A stretch of 64,000 bases of DNA from Rhizobium sp. CF122 (lineage in GTDB: Bacteria > Pseudomonadota > Alphaproteobacteria > Rhizobiales > Rhizobiaceae). The stretch lies in assembly GCF_000282035.1 (NCBI RefSeq), contig NZ_AKKA01000009.1, forward strand, positions 62,001-126,000. The letters run 5' to 3'. Shown piece by piece: positions 50,084 to 60,682 of this stretch. Position 1 is the stretch's first letter. Each line of letters opens with the position of its first letter. The notes beneath the pieces were generated by a model. It ran no database searches. It had not been told where the DNA came from and saw only the letters and a list, made by a program, of their open reading frames with translations. Position numbers and translations under genes: made by a program.

Positions 50084-50111
50084 CGCCTCGGGGCAAGTTT
50101 TCTCCGAGGCG
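50084..50111. other. Stem-loop downstream of the DUF993 gene
   Basis: CGCCTCGG (50084-50091) pairs with CCGAGGCG (50104-50111) over a 12-nt loop. There is no T run after it; it may stabilise the 3' end. The remaining spacer to 50272 shows no gene. Confidence 0.45.
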
Positions 50112-50272
50112 GCTCAAGCATCCATCGAAGCAGCTCAACTGCCTGTGAGCGCGTCGTTATGCCTAGTAGCTGCAGGGCCGGTGATTGAAACAAACTGAAA
50201 AATTAGTGCGTCCTGGTGGCCCGTCAGGTAGAACGGAACCGGGCTCGCTGAAGTATAAGCAGCGCTATAGCC

Positions 50273-50974
50273 TCATTTGCTGGATATTGTCGTCTTCACA
50301 GTCGGCCTCGCTCCACCACGAATGAACGCAAGCGAGTAATGGGTCGCTGCGGCAAGCAGACCGACGATCGCTCCGTAGTTCAAGAAGAAACCCAGTGTGG
50401 ACTCGTTGAAGTCCCACATATCAAGGCTGTAGGTCAGCACCAGCTTCGATCCGAATGTCATCTCAGCCCAGCTTTTGATCCCCCAGAGTGAAACCGCCGT
50501 AGCCGCAAGGCGGAGCGACCATGTGCAGACCGGGTTGGCATCCCTGATACCAAACACCGCGCGACAGGTGTTCATGATTACGCCCCATCGTGTCCCAAGG
50601 TGGACAGAGACAATGAACAACAGCCAGTATGCCGCGAACATATGCACCTCACGCATGGCGAAGGCTCCATCAAGCGCCAGGAAGGTGAACAAGTCACGGG
50701 AGATCAGCACGCTTGTAACCAGCATGATCGTCATCACCAGCTTGAGAACCGCGATCGTGATGATGTTGAGCCACCGCACGCCATCGTACTTCCCTCTAGC
50801 GACGCGCCCGTACCAGAGCCGGTTGAAGACGTTATGGCCGATCACGAGCGTGAATAGCACCATGCCGAATACCTCGTGCGCGAAGTTCTCCAGCCACCAG
50901 TAGGCCAGGCACGCGATAATCAGCGACAACGCAACAAAATCGAGGAGCAGGCGGAAACGGAACATCAGATTCAT
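50273..50974 (-). CDS. DUF4405-type membrane cytochrome b
   Basis: The 233-aa integral membrane protein has about six hydrophobic segments. Four histidines stand in two helices with equal spacing (His33/His47 and His111/His125, each 14 residues apart), the pattern of two stacked b-hemes held by a four-helix bundle. DUF4405 proteins are cytochrome b/ferric-reductase-like quinol-to-periplasm electron carriers. Its ATG overlaps the stop of the CXXCH protein gene by 4 bp (ATGA), so the two probably work as a complex. Confidence 0.8.
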   Translation of the reverse strand: MNLMFRFRLLLDFVALSLIIACLAYWWLENFAHEVFGMVLFTLVIGHNVFNRLWYGRVARGKYDGVRWLNIITIAVLKLVMTIMLVTSVLISRDLFTFLALDGAFAMREVHMFAAYWLLFIVSVHLGTRWGVIMNTCRAVFGIRDANPVCTWSLRLAATAVSLWGIKSWAEMTFGSKLVLTYSLDMWDFNESTLGFFLNYGAIVGLLAAATHYSLAFIRGGARPTVKTTISSK

Positions 50975-51444
50975 TCGAACTCGAATCTGCGGATGTCATT
51001 GAAGGTGTACAGGAAGTCCCTGTCAGACCTGGAGCTATGGCATCGCTGGCAGCGCGCCGTGTTCTCGGCCATGTTAATGGTCCCGTCGGGCTTGAACCAT
51101 TGGAACTGCCAATCGCCAGTTCTGCGCTCTTCGCCGTAGTCGTTACCCCAGCCGGAACGCTTCTCCATGACGAAATAGCGGTAGATGTCCCCGTCGCGGT
51201 AGTCGACCAACACGAAATGAGTGCCGTCGGGTATGGCCTGTCCGTTCTTCACGGCTTCGATTGCCTCCCGTGTTGTCATGATGTGCTCGGTGACTTCGCC
51301 CCGGGTCACGGTCGTATAGTGCACGAGACTGTCGATGTCCGGCATCGTCGCTCGATTTGGTTCGGCATCGACCTGCCAGCCGGCAAGAACGATCGCACCC
51401 ACCACCGAGGCGAGAAGCGGAAGACGAAGGATGAATTTGCGCAC
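50971..51444 (-). CDS. Periplasmic cytochrome P460-like c-type heme protein
   Basis: The 157-aa protein has a Sec signal peptide (about residues 1-27) and a single C-type heme motif CQRCH at 132-136 near the C terminus, as in the cytochrome P460/P460-like family. Trp/Tyr-rich strands (FQWFKPDG, YRYFVMEKRSGWG) fit the beta fold. Family members oxidise hydroxylamine or detoxify NO in some bacteria, or simply carry electrons; the crosslinking Lys cannot be assigned. Coupled to the DUF4405 gene. Confidence 0.78.
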   Translation of the reverse strand: MRKFILRLPLLASVVGAIVLAGWQVDAEPNRATMPDIDSLVHYTTVTRGEVTEHIMTTREAIEAVKNGQAIPDGTHFVLVDYRDGDIYRYFVMEKRSGWGNDYGEERRTGDWQFQWFKPDGTINMAENTARCQRCHSSRSDRDFLYTFNDIRRFEFE

Positions 51445-51476
51445 GAGTGAGGAGCCCTTGCTGGTTAGAGCGACGG

Positions 51477-51893
51477 TTAATCGGCCGCGAAGACTTCTTT
51501 TGCGACGGCAACCGCCGAGACTGCGTTCGGCCAGCCGGCATAGAACGCGAGATGGGTGATCGCCTCGGTCAACTCCTGTTCGGTGACGCCGTTCGTGCGT
51601 GCGATCGCAAGGTGGGACCTAAGCTGATCCGGGCGGTTCATCGCTACCAGCGCCGCGACGGTTATGAGGCTGCGGTCCCGCTTCGAAAGTTCAGGCCGCT
51701 CCCATATGTCGCCGTACAGGACGTTGTCCGTTAGTTCCGCCAGCTTGGGCGCGGTCGCACCCATCAGTTGTTGTGCTCTTGTCGGCATGGTCTCGTCCTC
51801 TTTTTCGGTTGGGGATTGGGCGCAAACCACGCCCGGGAGTGCCGTCACGACAATGGCTAACGTCAGGCACGCGTTGACGAGTAGATGCCTCAT
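51477..51893 (-). CDS. Exported carboxymuconolactone decarboxylase (CMD)-family protein
   Basis: The 138-aa protein has a signal peptide (MRHLLVNACL..., cleavage after VCA at about 25) followed by a CMD domain (YGDIWERPELSKRDRSLITVAALVA and ELTEAITHLAFYAGWPNA). The AhpD-type CxxC pair is absent. Export is unusual for this family, which is mostly cytoplasmic. The start at 51893 places the signal peptide at the N terminus; an upstream Met at 51938 would hide it. It lies 32 bp before the P460-like gene. Confidence 0.82.
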   Translation of the reverse strand: MRHLLVNACLTLAIVVTALPGVVCAQSPTEKEDETMPTRAQQLMGATAPKLAELTDNVLYGDIWERPELSKRDRSLITVAALVAMNRPDQLRSHLAIARTNGVTEQELTEAITHLAFYAGWPNAVSAVAVAKEVFAAD

Positions 51894-51941
51894 GTTGGGT
51901 CTCCGGGATTGAGATGTCGGGTCGCGGTCAAGCGGCAACGT

Positions 51942-53039
51942 TCAGTCGAGCTTCTTTTCCTTGAGGAATGCCGACACCTGGTCGGCGATTTCGACGTTGT
52001 TCAGATCGGAAAACATGAAGTGCGTGTTCCCGCGGATGCCGATTTCGGGGAGATGGACGAGCTTGGCGTCTCCCCCGAGCTTGTTGACGGCAGCGACCCA
52101 GAGTTTGGCCATCGCGAGTCGGACCCGCCAGTTGTCCCGACCGCGCTCCGTTGTGGGCTCTGTCGGGAAGTTGTCCCCGTAGTAGATGATGATCGGCAAG
52201 CGGGTCAGCTTCTCGAAGTCCGCGACAGACACCGTCTCTGGCGACAACGTGCCCGCTGCACTTGGCATCGGCGCAGGCACCTCGCCCTCCGGGAATATGA
52301 AACCGCTGCCTGGCTCGAAAGCGACGATACCTTTGACGTTTTGGGTCTTGATCGCCGTCAGCCAGCCGGGTCCGCCGCCTTGCGAATGCGTGATGAGGAT
52401 GCCGGGTCCGATCTTGTCGAAGAGTGCCGCCATTGCATCCGAAATCACTCCTGCGTCGTAGGGCCCGGTATTCGGCGTGACGAGTCGGAAGAATTGGTCG
52501 AGAGCCGCCGGGTTCCGGTCGAACTGAACGCCCTCGAAGAAGTTCGGCCATTTGCCCAGCCGGAACTGATCGAAAAAGAGCTGGTCGTAAGGCGTCGGCT
52601 CGATGGTCGTCGCGACGGTGCTGTTGCCAGCCCGACCACGCCGGGGCTGATCGACGAGATATACGGGAAAGCCGCGGCGCAGGAATATGTTTTGAAAGCC
52701 CTCGCGGCCGTCCGGCGTCGTCTCCCAGCTTCGCGCTGATTGGTAGGCACCGTGCAGCATGACGATCGGCATCGGCCTCGCGTTCTCCGGTATCTGGTAG
52801 AAAGCGTAGAGGTGATCCCCGTGCAGGCTCTGGCCTTCCGCGGTCGGCGCGTTGTTGTTGTAGGTTCCGGGCATAGCCGCTACCTTGCCGCCTACCGCAA
52901 AGCTGCCCTGTCTGTGTATGATAAGAGGACCAGCCTGATCCGCTGTCTGGCTCAATGCTCCGGTCATGCCGACTTGCAACGACAGCAGCAGAAGTAGAGC
53001 GAGCTTAGTAAGACGTGTTTTCACGATATCCATCCCCAT
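51942..53039 (-). CDS. Secreted alpha/beta hydrolase
   Basis: The 365-aa protein has a signal peptide (hydrophobic run LALLLLLSLQV, cleavage near residue 30) and an alpha/beta hydrolase fold with LHGAYQSARSWETTPDGREG, the nucleophile elbow THSQGGG and a C-terminal catalytic His in GNTHFMF. It should cleave an ester or similar bond in the periplasm. The exact start is uncertain (53039 or 53033; neither has a good ribosome site). First gene of a four-gene operon of exported proteins. Confidence 0.83.
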   Translation of the reverse strand: MGMDIVKTRLTKLALLLLLSLQVGMTGALSQTADQAGPLIIHRQGSFAVGGKVAAMPGTYNNNAPTAEGQSLHGDHLYAFYQIPENARPMPIVMLHGAYQSARSWETTPDGREGFQNIFLRRGFPVYLVDQPRRGRAGNSTVATTIEPTPYDQLFFDQFRLGKWPNFFEGVQFDRNPAALDQFFRLVTPNTGPYDAGVISDAMAALFDKIGPGILITHSQGGGPGWLTAIKTQNVKGIVAFEPGSGFIFPEGEVPAPMPSAAGTLSPETVSVADFEKLTRLPIIIYYGDNFPTEPTTERGRDNWRVRLAMAKLWVAAVNKLGGDAKLVHLPEIGIRGNTHFMFSDLNNVEIADQVSAFLKEKKLD

Positions 53040-53177
53040 GGCGCTATGTGGGAAGGGTACGCCAGCAACCATGGGCTGATTAGGTGGCGAAAATCGCATG
53101 AAGCCATTAGCAAGGCTTATTAATCAAAAATCGTTTATCGGAATGTGATCTGAAACTCGCGATTTTCGAGGCGGATG

Positions 53178-54410
53178 TCATGCGTGAACGCTTGAAAGTA
53201 CTTCGTCTGCAGCTCTCAAGCCGCTTTGAAACGCTCCATGCGCCGTAGAAAAGTCCCTCGGATCGGTGGCCTCGCCTGCGAAGAAAATCCGTCCATCGAA
53301 TGAACGGGCTAACTGGCGACGAGCATCGCTCTGACCAGGGAGCGCGTGGCTGTAGGCACCGCCGACCGATGGAGTGGATGTCCAGTTCGAACACACAAGC
53401 GGGCGAAGGTTATTCCTTACTTCAAAACCAAAGAGATGCGCGAGTTCGCCGATCGCACCAGCAAACGCAATGTCTGGCCCAGCATCCACCGCCTCCTTGG
53501 CAGAGGCTCCGCCGAGGAAGCATTCGATAACAGGCCAGCCGAAAGGTCGGATGTAGTAGGCTCCGGTCCTTGCGTCTCGCGGATCACCTAGCACGAGCGT
53601 TTCTGCCTCGAATGGGCTGCTGCCTGAGACTTCGAGAAACAGTTTTTCGTTGTAGCCGAGCGGAAGGGACGCCGCAGCGTTCCGCCACGGATCGAGGCCC
53701 GAGGGCCACCTGATGGTGTCGCCCGCGAGAATGTTTGTCGAACAAGTCACCACGACCCGTTCCGCATTGATGGTCCCGAATGCCGTTGTCAAACCGACTT
53801 TGCGATCGGCAACCGAAACCGCCTCCACGGGTGTCGCGAGAAAGAGTTCGGCCTTAGCGGGAATAGCAGAACTGACCAGGGTGCCATACCCTTCGCGGAT
53901 CCGGTAGTCGATGTGGCTGGACGCTTCATCGTAGGAGAGGTAGTCGCGGACGGAAATACGTTCCAACCCGTCGCCGCTCGTGAAGCCGCTCAGAGCCTCA
54001 ATATAGCCGGTCCATTCGCCGTCTTCCAAAGCGTCTGAAGCAGAGTCACTTTCGGGCGAGCGCTCGGAAATGCGTTGGTACCAAGCCGTGTAGGCACCCC
54101 GCGCGGCCTGTTGCTCAGGTGGAGAGAAGCCGAGGTTGCGAAACTGAGTTCCCCAAGCGGGAGGGCTCCGATCAACAGATAGTCCTGCCTCCACCGCGAT
54201 CTCGGTCCACGGGTTTCGATCCGCCGAATGGAGCCATCCGCATCCAAGATCAAGCCGTAGCCCTGCGGCCAAACTTGTGTAAGCCCGTCCTCCGCTTCGA
54301 GGCAGAGCCTCCAGGATAGTGACCGACAGACCAGCCCCTGAAAGTCTTCGAGCGGCTGCGACCCCTGCCGCTCCGGCACCCAAAATAATCACGTCGGCGT
54401 CTTGAACCAT
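53178..54410 (-). CDS. FAD-dependent amine oxidase
   Basis: The 410-aa flavin monoamine oxidase-type protein has the FAD motif VIILGAGAAGVAAARRL with LEALPRSGGRAYT, LDLGCGWLH near the flavin, and the C-terminal GRIFFAGEATDPRDFSTAHGAFQSGLRAA segments. It has no signal peptide, so it is probably cytoplasmic. The ATG has AAGGAT at good distance. It follows the LysR gene by 144 bp on the same strand. Substrate amine unknown. Confidence 0.88.
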   Translation of the reverse strand: MVQDADVIILGAGAAGVAAARRLSGAGLSVTILEALPRSGGRAYTSLAAGLRLDLGCGWLHSADRNPWTEIAVEAGLSVDRSPPAWGTQFRNLGFSPPEQQAARGAYTAWYQRISERSPESDSASDALEDGEWTGYIEALSGFTSGDGLERISVRDYLSYDEASSHIDYRIREGYGTLVSSAIPAKAELFLATPVEAVSVADRKVGLTTAFGTINAERVVVTCSTNILAGDTIRWPSGLDPWRNAAASLPLGYNEKLFLEVSGSSPFEAETLVLGDPRDARTGAYYIRPFGWPVIECFLGGASAKEAVDAGPDIAFAGAIGELAHLFGFEVRNNLRPLVCSNWTSTPSVGGAYSHALPGQSDARRQLARSFDGRIFFAGEATDPRDFSTAHGAFQSGLRAADEVLSSVHA

Positions 54411-54554
54411 GCTCTATCCTTCCGCGTCGGCGGCGCAGCATCAGGGTACCGCCTCAATTCAATGAAGGCATTCTAGTGGAACACCAGGCATTCGTTTAGG
54501 TATCGAATAGTGCTTGTGGCCATGTCTGGAATTCATGAATGTGGTTCGCCCGGC

Positions 54555-55448
54555 TCAGTCTTTGAAACGAAGCGCGTCCACCACCAATGCGAAAGCGGGA
54601 GAGGCATGGCGTCGGTTCGGATAGTACAGGTGGTATCCTGGAAACGGCGGACACCAGTCCTCTAGCACCCTGATCAACTCGCCCTTTTCGAGATGGTCCA
54701 CGACCTGGTCTTCAGGAATGTACGTAAGGCCGAGGCCGCGCAGTGCCGCGTCCCGCCGCATCGCGAGATTGTTGAATACCAGCTGCCCCTCCACCCGCAC
54801 CCGGAGTTCGCGCCCGTCCTTTTCGAACTCCCATGCGAATATGTTGCCATGTGTCGGGAGCCGCATGTTGATGCAGTTGTGTTCCGTCAGGTCCTGAGGC
54901 GTTTCCGGCCAGAGGTGCTCCCGGAAGTAAGAAGGGGCCCCGACGACCGCCATTCGCATTTCCGGGCTGATGCGGACGGCGATCATATCCTTGGCGACCT
55001 GCTCTCCCAAGCGAACGCCCGCGTCGAAACGTTCTGCGACGATGTCAGTGAGGCCGTAGTCGACGATGATTTCGACCGTAACATCGGGGTTATCAGGCAG
55101 GATTTTCTCCAGTGCGGGCGCAAGAACCGAGATCGCTGCATGCTCGCCGGTGGTGATACGGATGGTGCCCGTCGGCCTATCGCGCATTTCGCCCAATGCC
55201 GCGATCTCAGCCTGAATTTCCTCGAAACGTGGGCCTGCTGTCTCCAGAAGACGCTGCCCTGCCTCTGTGGGCGACACACGCCGCGTGGTTCTTGTCAAAA
55301 GTCTGATGCCCAGCCTCTCCTCCAGTCCGCGGATGGTTTGGCTCAATGCTGACTGGGAAACGCCGAGTTTGACAGCGGCTTTCGTAAAGCTTTCCTCACG
55401 GGCGACGGTGACGAAGGCAACGAGGTCGTTGAAGTTTTCCTGCGGCAT
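54555..55448 (-). CDS. LysR family transcriptional regulator
   Basis: The 297-aa regulator has the N-terminal LysR HTH (SFTKAAVKLGVSQSALSQTI, RLLTRTTRRVSPTEAG) and a substrate-binding effector domain. It is divergent from the MFS/AKR/ApbE operon and a perfect inverted repeat lies between them, so it probably activates that operon. The subgroup resembles regulators of aldo/keto reductase and quinone- or aldehyde-stress genes, but the inducer is not predictable. Confidence 0.92.
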   Translation of the reverse strand: MPQENFNDLVAFVTVAREESFTKAAVKLGVSQSALSQTIRGLEERLGIRLLTRTTRRVSPTEAGQRLLETAGPRFEEIQAEIAALGEMRDRPTGTIRITTGEHAAISVLAPALEKILPDNPDVTVEIIVDYGLTDIVAERFDAGVRLGEQVAKDMIAVRISPEMRMAVVGAPSYFREHLWPETPQDLTEHNCINMRLPTHGNIFAWEFEKDGRELRVRVEGQLVFNNLAMRRDAALRGLGLTYIPEDQVVDHLEKGELIRVLEDWCPPFPGYHLYYPNRRHASPAFALVVDALRFKD

Positions 55449-55474
55449 TCATTAGCGGTCCTTATAGCTTCATC

Positions 55475-55495
55475 CCGATTACTGCATCTAATCGG
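55475..55495. promoter_or_regulatory. LysR-type operator
   Basis: CCGATTA-N7-TAATCGG is a perfect inverted repeat with 7-bp arms and contains the T-N11-A core. It lies 27 bp upstream of the LysR start and 72 bp upstream of the MFS start. Confidence 0.75.
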
Positions 55496-55566
55496 AAGGA
55501 TCGACAAGGGCTAAGTTTCCATCATCAGCGCAGCCTCGCTGGGAGGACGGCTCTGCAAATCGCCAG

Positions 55567-57024
55567 ATGGAAACAGCCATGCCAGACGTTCGACCAGCCG
55601 CCTCCAATCCAAATAAATCCGCCATTCTCGCGATCATATTGATTAGCTACGTGATGATTGTCCTGGATCTCTCCGTGGTGCTCACGGGCCTGCCCAAAAT
55701 TCATCACGAACTCGGTTTCTCGGATGCAAGCCTCGCGTGGGTGCAGAGCGCCTATACCCTGGCGTTCGGTGGCTTCCTCCTCCTTGGGGCACGAGCTGGC
55801 GATATTCTTGGCCGACGCCGCATGTTCATTGTCGGGATGGCGATCTTTACGGTCGCCTCGGTTGCCATCGGTGCCTCGCAGTCGTCCCCATGGATGTTGT
55901 CCTGGCGTGCGATCCAGGGACTAGGCTCTTCAATCGTCGCTCCCTCCACACTTGCGCTGCTGCAAACGAACTTCGAGGATGGCGAGGAACGGACACGCGC
56001 GGTATCCTATTACAGCGCGGCCGCAGGAGTTTCCGCAACGGTCGGCCTCATTGCGGGCGGCCTGCTGGCCGATTGGCTGTCCTGGCGCGTGGGCTTTTTG
56101 ATCAACCTGCCGATCGGGATCGCAATGATCTTCGCTTCGCGCACCTACATCACTGAGACAGAGCAACGTCCCGGCAAACTGGACGCCCCTGGTGCCATAG
56201 CGTCGACGCTCGGCATGAGCGGACTGGTCTACGGTTTCATACGGTCGGCCCAGCATGGTTGGGACCTGGTAACGTTCGCTTTGATTATCGCAGCTACCGT
56301 ATTGCTGACGCTCTTCGTCCGCATCGAAAACCACGCCGCGCAGCCGATCCTGCCGCTCCGCCTGTTTGCCGACGCGGAGCGCTCGGGAGCTTACGCGGCG
56401 CGTGTCCTTTACCTCGGAGCGATGGTCGGTTTTTTCTTCTTCACGACGCTATACCTTCAGGAAGTCGCGGGCTTCCGCCCTGCGCTCACCGGCCTCGCCT
56501 TCGTGCCGGCGACGATGCTTCACGTTCCCTTTGCCATCGTCGTGCCTCGCCTCATACGCCGCTTCGGCCGCAATGCGATCCTCCTTGTCGGAATGGTCAT
56601 CGGGATCGTCGCGATGGCATGGCTCAGCCGTGCGGGCGTCGGATCGAACTACTGGACGACAGTGGCGTTGCCAATGGTGCTGATCGGCGTGAGCCAGGGC
56701 CTCACTCTCAGCCCGTTGACATCGTCGGGCGTCGCCAGGGTTTCCACCGAAGATGCAGGTGCTGCGTCCGGCGCTGTCAACGTCGCTCACCAAATGGGAA
56801 GCTCGGTCGGCCTGAGCGTTCTGATCGCGATTGCCGCGGTGGGGTCGGTCGGCCTGACAGGTACCGAACTAACCGCATACCGGGCTTCTCATGCGTTCGA
56901 CGCCGGTACGGTGATGCTGATATTCGCGCTGGTCGTGGCTGTGACCACCATCGTGCCGGCCGCATCTCGTCAACAGTCTGACGCCCACGAAGCTGAATCC
57001 TTGGCCGCCGAGAGCGCGGCATAA
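55567..57024 (+). CDS. MFS efflux transporter, DHA2 family
   Basis: The 485-aa protein has the DHA2 motif D1 (VLDLSVVLTGLPKIH), motif A (GARAGDILGRRRMFI), GLGSSIVAPSTLALL and about 14 hydrophobic segments. It probably exports a toxic substrate handled by the downstream reductases. Start is 55567 or 55579 (MPDVRP); neither has a strong ribosome site at normal distance. First gene of a five-gene plus-strand operon. Confidence 0.9.
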   Translation: METAMPDVRPAASNPNKSAILAIILISYVMIVLDLSVVLTGLPKIHHELGFSDASLAWVQSAYTLAFGGFLLLGARAGDILGRRRMFIVGMAIFTVASVAIGASQSSPWMLSWRAIQGLGSSIVAPSTLALLQTNFEDGEERTRAVSYYSAAAGVSATVGLIAGGLLADWLSWRVGFLINLPIGIAMIFASRTYITETEQRPGKLDAPGAIASTLGMSGLVYGFIRSAQHGWDLVTFALIIAATVLLTLFVRIENHAAQPILPLRLFADAERSGAYAARVLYLGAMVGFFFFTTLYLQEVAGFRPALTGLAFVPATMLHVPFAIVVPRLIRRFGRNAILLVGMVIGIVAMAWLSRAGVGSNYWTTVALPMVLIGVSQGLTLSPLTSSGVARVSTEDAGAASGAVNVAHQMGSSVGLSVLIAIAAVGSVGLTGTELTAYRASHAFDAGTVMLIFALVVAVTTIVPAASRQQSDAHEAESLAAESAA

Positions 57025-57041
57025 CTCAAGGAGATAAGCGA

Positions 57042-58087
<1,046 letters not shown>

Positions 58088-58101
58088 GGTTGGAGTTTCC
58101 G

Positions 58102-58980
58102 ATGTCCCGGTTCGAATTCGATGCGATCGGCACCTCCTGCGAAATCGACACGCCGACGCCGCTGTGTCACCAGACCCGGCGGCAAATCCTCGAACTCGTC
58201 GAACGGTTCGACAGGAACTATTCGAGGTTCCGCGACGACTCGTTGATCACGAAGATCGCCGAGGCTGAGCACGGCGGCACGTTCGTTTTTCCGGCTGGGG
58301 CCGCGCAGATGTTCGACCTCTACGACCGGCTTCACAAGATAACCGGAGGCGGCCTCGATCCCCTCGTCGGACGCGATCTGGAGCTTCTGGGCTACGATCG
58401 TCGATACTCGCTTGTGCCGCAGCCAGCGGAAGTGTCGACTTATGCAAGCAAGCGCACGAGCTGGGGCAGCGACGTTTTCCGCCAGGGCTCGACGCTGATC
58501 ACTCGAAGTCCGCTTTTGATCGACCTTGGCGCGGTAGGCAAAGGCCATCTCGTCGACCTGATCTCAGGTGTTTTGGGGGTGAGAGGCCTCGAAGACTTTG
58601 TCGTCGATGGCAGCGGCGACATGCTGCATCGCGGAGAAGCGGCGCTCGGTGTCGGACTTGAGCATCCGTTTGATCCTACGAAGGTGGTGGGCGTCGCCCA
58701 CCTCCGAGACGCCTCGCTTTGCGCCTCGGCGGTCAATCGCCGGAAATGGGGAGACAACCTTCATCATATCTTGGATGCCAGGACCGGAAGGCCCGTGAAG
58801 GACGTGGTTGCTACATGGGTCGTTGCGAAGGATGCCGCGACGGCAGACGGGCTGGCCACGGCGCTTTTCGTCGTTCCTGCCTCCCGGCTGGTGCCAAGCT
58901 TCGACTTCTCCTTCGTTCGGATGTTCGCCGATGGCCGTGCTGAGGTGTCCGACAATTTCGACGGCGAAGCCTTCACCTGA
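58102..58980 (+). CDS. apbE: FAD:protein FMN transferase (ApbE) without export signal
   Basis: The 292-aa ApbE transfers FMN from FAD to Thr/Ser of target proteins. Signature parts are LIDLGAVGKGHLVDLI, VDGSGDM, HHILDARTGRPV and ATADGLATALFV (metal site). No signal peptide or lipobox is present: the first residues (MSRFEFDAIGTSCEID) start directly in the domain, and an upstream stop at 58085-58087 excludes an extension. The ATG has GGAG at good distance. The adjacent FMN-binding protein is the obvious target. Confidence 0.9.
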   Translation: MSRFEFDAIGTSCEIDTPTPLCHQTRRQILELVERFDRNYSRFRDDSLITKIAEAEHGGTFVFPAGAAQMFDLYDRLHKITGGGLDPLVGRDLELLGYDRRYSLVPQPAEVSTYASKRTSWGSDVFRQGSTLITRSPLLIDLGAVGKGHLVDLISGVLGVRGLEDFVVDGSGDMLHRGEAALGVGLEHPFDPTKVVGVAHLRDASLCASAVNRRKWGDNLHHILDARTGRPVKDVVATWVVAKDAATADGLATALFVVPASRLVPSFDFSFVRMFADGRAEVSDNFDGEAFT

Positions 58981-58992
58981 GAAAGGAACAAA

Positions 58993-59376
58993 ATGCCCCG
59001 CGAGATCAGAAACGCGCTCGTCGCTTCGGCGCTAACCCTGATGGTGTCCTCGACGGCAGAGGCCCAAGGCGGCAAGCCCCGTCAGTATGCAGACGGCGTC
59101 TACACAGCGACCGGGACATACGGCGGCCAGCCGTCGCATATAACCGTAAAGGTGACCCTGACTGATGGCGTGATCACCGCGGTGGAGGTCACTCCCCATG
59201 CATATGTGCCGGAATCGTTGGAACTCCAGCGACGCTTTGCGGCGGCGGTTCCAAAGGTCGTCATAGGGCGACCGATCGATCAAGTGAACGTTGGCAAGTT
59301 GGCGGGTTCAAGCGGAACTTCGCGCGGATTCAACGACGCCATAGGCCAGATCAAGCGCCAGGCGGCTCGTCGGTGA
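58993..59376 (+). CDS. Secreted FMN-binding domain protein, probable flavinylation target
   Basis: The 127-aa protein has a Sec signal peptide (about 1-24, ending AEA) and one FMN-binding domain (about 32-123: DGVYTATGTYGG, ITVKVTLTDGVITAVEV). GSSGTS at 105-110 stands where flavinylated proteins have SGAT, so Thr109 is the likely FMN attachment site. It lies 12 bp after apbE. It would be a small periplasmic flavin electron carrier. Confidence 0.85.
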   Translation: MPREIRNALVASALTLMVSSTAEAQGGKPRQYADGVYTATGTYGGQPSHITVKVTLTDGVITAVEVTPHAYVPESLELQRRFAAAVPKVVIGRPIDQVNVGKLAGSSGTSRGFNDAIGQIKRQAARR

Positions 59377-59427
59377 CGGCCCTCCGCTTAGCACCCCCGC
59401 AGTCAAGAAAATCAGAGGAGTGTAAAG

Positions 59428-60582
<1,155 letters not shown>

Positions 60583-60682
60583 TCCTCGGAACCTTCGGAT
60601 TACGACCATCCCGCCCGAAGCCCTTTGTCAGCTTTGGGCTCGGAAGGCGACAACAGCCTCGTCCGCAGAGCGCCAAAGGCTG

